Positions 57,501 through 64,000 of a stretch of DNA of 64,000 nucleotides are shown in pieces. A program made the translations under genes and the position numbers. The DNA is taken from positions 952,501 to 1,016,500 of the forward strand of contig JAKZZE010000005.1 in NCBI GenBank assembly GCA_024220505.1, read 5' to 3'. Below the pieces are notes generated by a model. The model saw only the letters and a list, made by a program, of their open reading frames with translations. It did no database searches and was not told where the DNA came from. The DNA comes from Rhizopus arrhizus. Lineage: Eukaryota > Mucoromycota > Mucoromycetes > Mucorales > Rhizopodaceae. The number at the start of each line of letters is the position of its first letter. The first letter of the stretch is position 1.

Positions 57501-60500
57501 TAGTGGATGATGTTAATGCTTCATATGCTTTTGCTATTTCATGAAATTTATTTAAATTGCCAGTGTGTGTATTGTCTGGATGATATATTTTAGCAAGCTC
57601 TTTATATCTTTTCTTTATTTCTTCTTTTGATGCTCTTTTATCAATATTTAATATTTTAAATGAATCCTTTTTTTCATACATCTTTGAAAAAGAAGTAAAA
57701 TAAAATAAATAAAAAAAAAAGGACTAAATTTATCCTGCATTCATCTATAAATCGGAGATACAAGGATTATACTAAAAACATTATGCCAGAAATTTTGCTG
57801 CTTTCCTTGTTTCTTGTAGCTCTCTCTCTCTTTTTTTCTTGGGACATTTGTATGATTTCATTTTGGATCACATTGTGGATGATCTTTGTGTGTGTGAGAA
57901 CTACAATGCTTTTCTTCTTTTGTTATAAGAATCTGATTTTAAAAAATATAAAAATGAACACTAGCATTTCCTTACAAGAAATCATAATGCCCAATAGCTC
58001 TGATAAAAAAAAATATATTGTGTTATTATTCCCATGGTTACAAACGAAATTATGTCAGTCCATTGTAAAATTAAAAGTTTCTGACAAGCATAAAAAGAAA
58101 GAAGTGATTGGAAAATGTGTGAAAAAGATCTGCTGATCAATAATTTTATAATTGGTTTAATGTTTTGTATATTCTGGATGTTCATCGAATACTCTATTTA
58201 ATTGATCTATGATTCCTGAAAGCCCATTTAGCCACTCCTTCATCTTCTCAACAGATTCTTCATCTGTCACATCAATGCTTTTATAAAAGTCTTTTCTCCA
58301 AGGACAAGCATTCATAGCCAACTAATTATATGTTAATCTTCTAAGCTATAGTAATATATCCAGCTTACATTAAACAAGGGTCGAATAATAAAGCTGTGAT
58401 AGGGTCTTAATGTCTTATCGTAAGCTTGCATAAATGATACTGTCAATTCTTCGTTTGGATGCGTTAAACTATGCATTAATGATTGTCCTGTAAACTCTAA
58501 TCCTCTATAAAATACAAGGAATTACTTATTGTTATTCTATGGGCATTGTGTACCTCTTTAGCCATAAAATAGCTTCTGTTGCTGGTCTTGTCTTTAAAGA
58601 TGCCTCATTTTTCATTAAGCTTTCTAAGCTTTTATTTTCTGTTGGACTTTTTATATATCTTTTATTTATCTTCTATTTATCTCTCTTCATTTAGTTTTTA
58701 TTCTCTCTGTTTTTTTTTTTATAATATAAACCTGAGCATTGTTTTTCATGTCATTTTGAACAACTAGGAATGCACTGCTATTGAACATGTCTAGATGTAA
58801 TGAGTAACTATAACTCATTTTATTTATTCTATTTTACCAAACATATTGATAAGTCCTTCTGTTGCTTCCAAGAATTGTTCTGTATTAATACCATCTTGAC
58901 TATCTACGTCAGTGTAGGGGCGTAAAATGATTTTTTCAAAGGTGCGCATTGTAAAAAAGAAAACAATGCAAATTCCAATTTTGGTAAACGGCTGTATTTA
59001 TATGAAATGTTTGTGTCACACACAGTTCAGTCCAACAAAATTAACGCACCATTATTTTCTCACCAAAAGAAGCTATAATTGACACCTTGCCTTTAAAAAA
59101 GTGCATTGACCTGTCATAATATCACATCAATTGAAAAGGAACTTCTTTGGTTTATGTCTGTTTTCGGTGGTTTTACACTCAGACAATTCATCTGAAATAG
59201 TCAAGGCTTTGCTCCATTTTTTTTTTTTTTTCTTTTTTTTCTTTTTTTCTTCATTCTTTTTAACGACCACGGTTGAATTTATTTTTTTCTTTTCTTTCTC
59301 CAAAAAAGAAAAATAAAAAAAAAAGAAGAAGAGAAATAAGATATATTTTTGGTATAAAATAAAATTCATAAAAAAGAGCAATATTCTAATTCTTTATAGC
59401 AGTTAAATTCACACCATGACTTCATACGAAACACGCTCAACACAAAACACAAGGAATAAAAGCTCATCTTTTGAACAAAATGATCTCAAGAAACTCAAGT
59501 CTAAACATTCCTCAAAACTACCAACACTCAAAGTCTTATTTTCTGAATGGTCAGACGACGACCTCTTATTTGTACTGGAAGAAGCAAATGGTGATCTGGA
59601 CTTGGCTATAGATAGAATTAGTGAAGGTTTGCTTCCTATTTCTCACTTTTTTTTTTCTTAGTGTATCCTAATTTTCTGTATAGGGCACGCTAATCAATGG
59701 GGTGAAGTGAAAACAAAGAAATCAAAGAAAGAAGCACAGAAAGCAAAAGCTGCTACTACCACAGTTTCTCCACATCAACAATCTTCAACCATCACTTCAT
59801 ACTCACCTAAACCTAGTACTACACCATCATCAAGAACACATCATGATCGAAACAAGGGAAAAGGTAATCCTAATGATCATATCTATGCATCATATAATCT
59901 AAGCATGGTTTTAGTACCGGTCACTACTTCCAACCGTACACGAAAGATAAACTCGGGTTCATCATCATGGGATAACACAAATCATAAGCAGCAAGATTCT
60001 TCTGCTTCATTTGGAGGTTCATGGGCATCCATTGCAAGAACTAATGATACAAATGACGATGTATGGGATACACCAACAGCAAACGATCAATGGACAGCTT
60101 CCTCTGCTCCTTTACAAGATAATAATGATAATTCAAATGATGATCAACCAAAGACTTGGGCAAGCCTTCTAAAGTACATTTTATTTACACGCATGGAATT
60201 GCATATGTGTGTGTAATAATAAAAAAAAAAAAACTAAAAATTTTTCTATAGGTCAAAGCCTAAAGTTGAACCAGAAAATGTAGATACAAATAACAATGAA
60301 CCTTCTGTGACACAAACGAAAAATAATGATTGGAATACAACAACTAATAATGAAGATAGCTGGAATAACTCTACTGGTAAAGAAGAAGCTTGGAATGCAG
60401 ATAGCTGGAATACTGCTACTACTGAACACCCTTCTGTGGATGAATGGTCTACCCTTGCTAACGAAAGCTCAACAAAAAGCACTACCAAAGAACAAGAACC

Positions 60501-63500
60501 AAGTCGCGAAGAAATTGAACCAGTAAATAACAAAGAGGAAAAAACTACCCGTCAAGAAGAATCTATTACTTTACCAACATCTGACATTTCTGCATTGGAT
60601 GTCAAATTCAGTTCACTAAATGTGGAAGAAGAACACGTTCAAACGCTGTGAGTTTAGAGATAGATAAAGTTAATTTATGCTAATAAATTAGTAACAATCA
60701 TAGTAAGAAAGAATCAAAGGATAGCAACACCAAAGAACCTGTGGCTGAGGCTCCTGCATCTACAGCAAGTAACGTAGTTACTGGTAGTGATCCCAATTTT
60801 GTGCAACCTTCTTACCTCAAACAACAAGAGGCTCCAGCCTCAAATGTCACAGCCACCGCCGCTCCTCCTTCTGCCGCTACCTACCAACATCCTCAACAAC
60901 AGCAACTTCCTCAACAAGTTCCTCAGCAGCAATTCCCTCAACAACAACAACAATCTTTTGGCATGGATCAGTTAACCTCTGCTTATAGCTCTTACTTACC
61001 CAATCAACCACACACAGGTATCTCTGGATTTGGTATGAACCCAATGAGTAATTTGCCCGACTATGGTAATTATGGTACTGAGGCACAAAGAGCTGCCGCT
61101 GCTATGGTATGCATCTGGTTTATACAACTTGAAAAAGCATTAATCATAATTTGTAGGGCTACTATGATCCTACTGCATTCAGCCATCATTCTCCAGCGAC
61201 CTCTTCAAGCCCTTATCAAACACGTGACAAGTACACTGCTGCTGGAGAGACAACCGGTACAACTACCACTCAAAGTCAAACTGTGCCTCAGCAAATGTAT
61301 CCAACCAATCTTCCTTACTACCAATACTACTACATGCCCAACCAATACAGTGCCTATCAACAATCTGCTTATGGTCAACCCTTCATGAACAAGAGCATGT
61401 ACCCAAACATGTACCAACATGCTACTACAAGCACAGCTGCTACTGGTAAACCTACCTCTGCTGCTGTTGCACAACCATCACCTTATGGCAGTCCTTATGG
61501 TCAGCAATCACAGCTCTACAATCAAACAATGACCGGCTATGATGATCTTGGAATAAGTGATTATCAAAAGACCATGTACGGTCAACAAGCGCAGTTACAA
61601 GGATTTTTGGGCCAGCAACCCTCTTCCGGTGCTCAATCGACGCAATCTACTCAAAAATCGGATATCAGTGCGAATCGTGCTACTGCTGCTTCACAACCTG
61701 CCTCTGGACAGCAATCCTCTACACAATTGCCTCAGCAAATGCAGCATCCATATGCAAATAACTTTTTTGGTCAGCCCCAGATGTTTTCTTATCAACAGTA
61801 TCCTCAATATCAGCAACAGCCTACTGCTACCAATCGCCAACAGTATTGGAATCAATAATAAAGTTTTGAACGTTTTTATGTAAAAGAACATGAAATGCAT
61901 TTCTTTTTTTTATTATAAAGTACAAGTATTTCCTATTATGAAAATAAAGGGGCATTGTTGCCTGGTGGTTGCAAAGAAGGAGGAGGATGAGATGGTAATA
62001 ATAATGAGGAATGGGATGGTGAAGTTGAATTGGCATCGTACAGAACCACAATACCATGTTGACCGTGATGAAGGCATTGGAATCCACTGATAGGTGAACT
62101 CAAGACATCATATAGTTCTCGAATGTCAATAGGAAAATCCATGTACAGATCATTCATCATACAGTGTAATTGAACAAGTGTATGGTATTCTGTAAACATC
62201 TTGACTTGAGTAATCTCATTCAATTTTTGGTAAGCCACTTTAGCTCGTTCTAATGTAATTGCTGTACGATCAGGCTATAAAAGGACATTTAATCATCTTG
62301 TTGTAATAGAAAAAGATACACTTACCAAGGCATCACCAAATAATTTACCATGCACATTGTCTGATAGTAATGATGAAGCTGTCCATCCTATAGAAATGTA
62401 AGTTATTTGAAAACTTTTTTATAATCGGAAGGGAATTTACCATTTGTCCAACTGGAAGGGTTTTGACTATCGCTTGAAAATCTTCTATTATCTTGCATTA
62501 TTCTCGTATCATTAGGCAACATGGTATTATTATGGTCTATACAAAACTATGGTTTATATTTTTGACTTGGTTTTCTATTAAGCATACTTACATTTAGTAG
62601 GTTCACCAAACAAAAAACTAGAAAAGAAGGAACGAGCAGCTCCCCCTTCAGATTCCATTCGCTTATTACCCATCAAAGTGTCATCTTGAAGTGAACCGAT
62701 CAGTCCAGTAGGCTGTATAGAGAGTGCACGATGTCCAGGATGAAGTCTTTGGCCAATGGGGGCAATAGGAGTAATCGATCGTCGAGTAGAAGGTGTTTCT
62801 GACAGGAGAGGTGTGTTCATTGTAGTCGATCGACTGTGAAACAATCCCATGACATTAGGATCAGATAAAGGCGAGGGATGTTCGAGTGAACTTGAAACAA
62901 ACGGAGCGGGGACCCCTCCTAAATGACGTGATATTGGCATAAATGGCTGTTGCTGTTGTAAATGTGACAAGGGAGATGGCTGAGGAGGGAGAGAAAGTGA
63001 AGCAGAATGAGGTGGCTGCAACGGAGTAAGAGGTGGTTGGATATTGGTAGGCTCAATAAAATTAGGTTGTCTTGAGGAAGAGCCAACAAGAGCTTCAATA
63101 AGCACTTGTTGTCTACTTTCAAAATCATCCGAGGAGGAACTGTTGTCTTGCATTGGAACAGCACTTGGCTTGGATGCCTTTTGTTTTAATCGTTCTTCCC
63201 CTTCAAGTTTTTTCTTTTTCTCTTCCTCTTCCTTTTCTTCATGTTCCCTTTTTGCTCGCTCTTCCTCTTCCTTTTCTTTACGTTCTCTCTCTTCTCTCTC
63301 TTTACGTTCTTTTTCTTCCTTTTCTTTACGCTTCTTTTCGCGTTCTTTTTCTTCTTTCAATTTTCGCTTTCGTTCCTCTTCCTTCCTTTGACGTTCTTCC
63401 TCTCTTTGTCTTTTCTCTTCCTCCTTCTTTAAACGTTCCTGTTCACGTCTCTGTCGTTCTTCTTCGAGCTTCTTTTCTTTTTGTTTACGAAGTGCCTCTT

Positions 63501-64000
63501 CTTCGGCCTTTCTCTTTGCCTCACGCGCCAGCCTTTCTTCCTCCTGTTGTTTCTTTAATTGTCTACAAGGTTGTGAGTTTGCATGCTTCTACTTTATTCT
63601 TTATTCTCACCTCTTTTTGTCCTTTTTCTTTTCTCTTTCTAATTGCTTTTTAGCCTCTCTCTCTTCGCGAAGACGATCTTCTTCTTCAAGCTCTTCTAAA
63701 AGTCTTTGCTGACGCTCCTGTGCTACTTTTTCTCTATATGCAGCCAGTACTCTTTGCTCAAACATGCGAGCAGCAAAGATTTGAAACATACGTCGTCCTT
63801 CTTCCATGCGTTGTTCTTCAGTGCGGGTATCCTTTATGAACAGTTAATAAACATGTTTTTTTTTTTTATCTGATCTATACGGTACCTCGTCTTCTTCTTC
63901 TTCATAAGCTTCTTCATCATCATCATCCTCTTCTTGAAAATAATTAGTATTTTGTTCCAAAGATATATCCTCTTTTGCATTCTTCTTTCAGCAAGACGTT

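Overview
The window reads as nuclear DNA of a filamentous fungus, most likely an early-diverging Mucorales-type species (Mucoromycota). This is inferred from the AT-rich sequence, long homopolymer A/T tracts, many short GT-AG introns (34-80 nt), fungus-specific protein families (NST1, Def1, GPC1, EgtD/EgtB-fused Egt1) and decayed Tc1/IS630-like and LINE elements of a kind I associate with this group. No tRNA, rRNA, CRISPR or intact transposon was found. All gene models were spliced by eye. Reading-frame closure over every exon is the main support for them.

Left part (1-31 kb): a serine-recombinase-like gene runs off the left edge, followed by repeat-bearing AT-rich DNA and a LINE scrap. Then come egt1 (ergothioneine synthase), a Tc1-type transposase scrap, a 21-exon meiotic msh5, a convergent DUF726/TMCO4-like protein and a PA-TM-RING ubiquitin ligase. 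A gene-poor stretch follows, then a five-exon acidic coiled-coil protein with C-terminal SPSLQR repeats, a Tc1-type transposase pseudogene and decayed hypothetical ORFs. The stretch ends with a Fanzor-like (eukaryotic TnpB-type RNA-guided nuclease) pseudogene at 28.1-30.3 kb, with structured inverted repeats just 3' of it. It has several stops and a changed first RuvC aspartate position.

Middle part (32-48 kb): sec39 (Dsl1/NBAS-type ER tethering) is followed by an LrgA/LrgB-type membrane protein on the opposite strand. Then comes a transposon graveyard (37.9-42.4 kb) with converging Tc1-type fragments and two LINE relics. A TPR plus Arg/Ser-rich protein follows, then about 3 kb with no recognisable gene.

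Right part (48-64 kb) is gene-dense: an SH3 polarity-type protein, a small unknown protein, a two-finger C2H2 protein, tan1 (with an apparent one-base frameshift), a Ser/Thr-rich membrane protein, a small tail-anchored protein, gpc1, a J-domain membrane protein, a five-exon glycolipid transfer protein, def1, and nst1 (cut by the right edge). The genes are housekeeping functions (tRNA acetylation, lipid remodelling and transfer, polymerase II turnover, stress response) and do not form one pathway. Convergent pairs with very short spacing are common.
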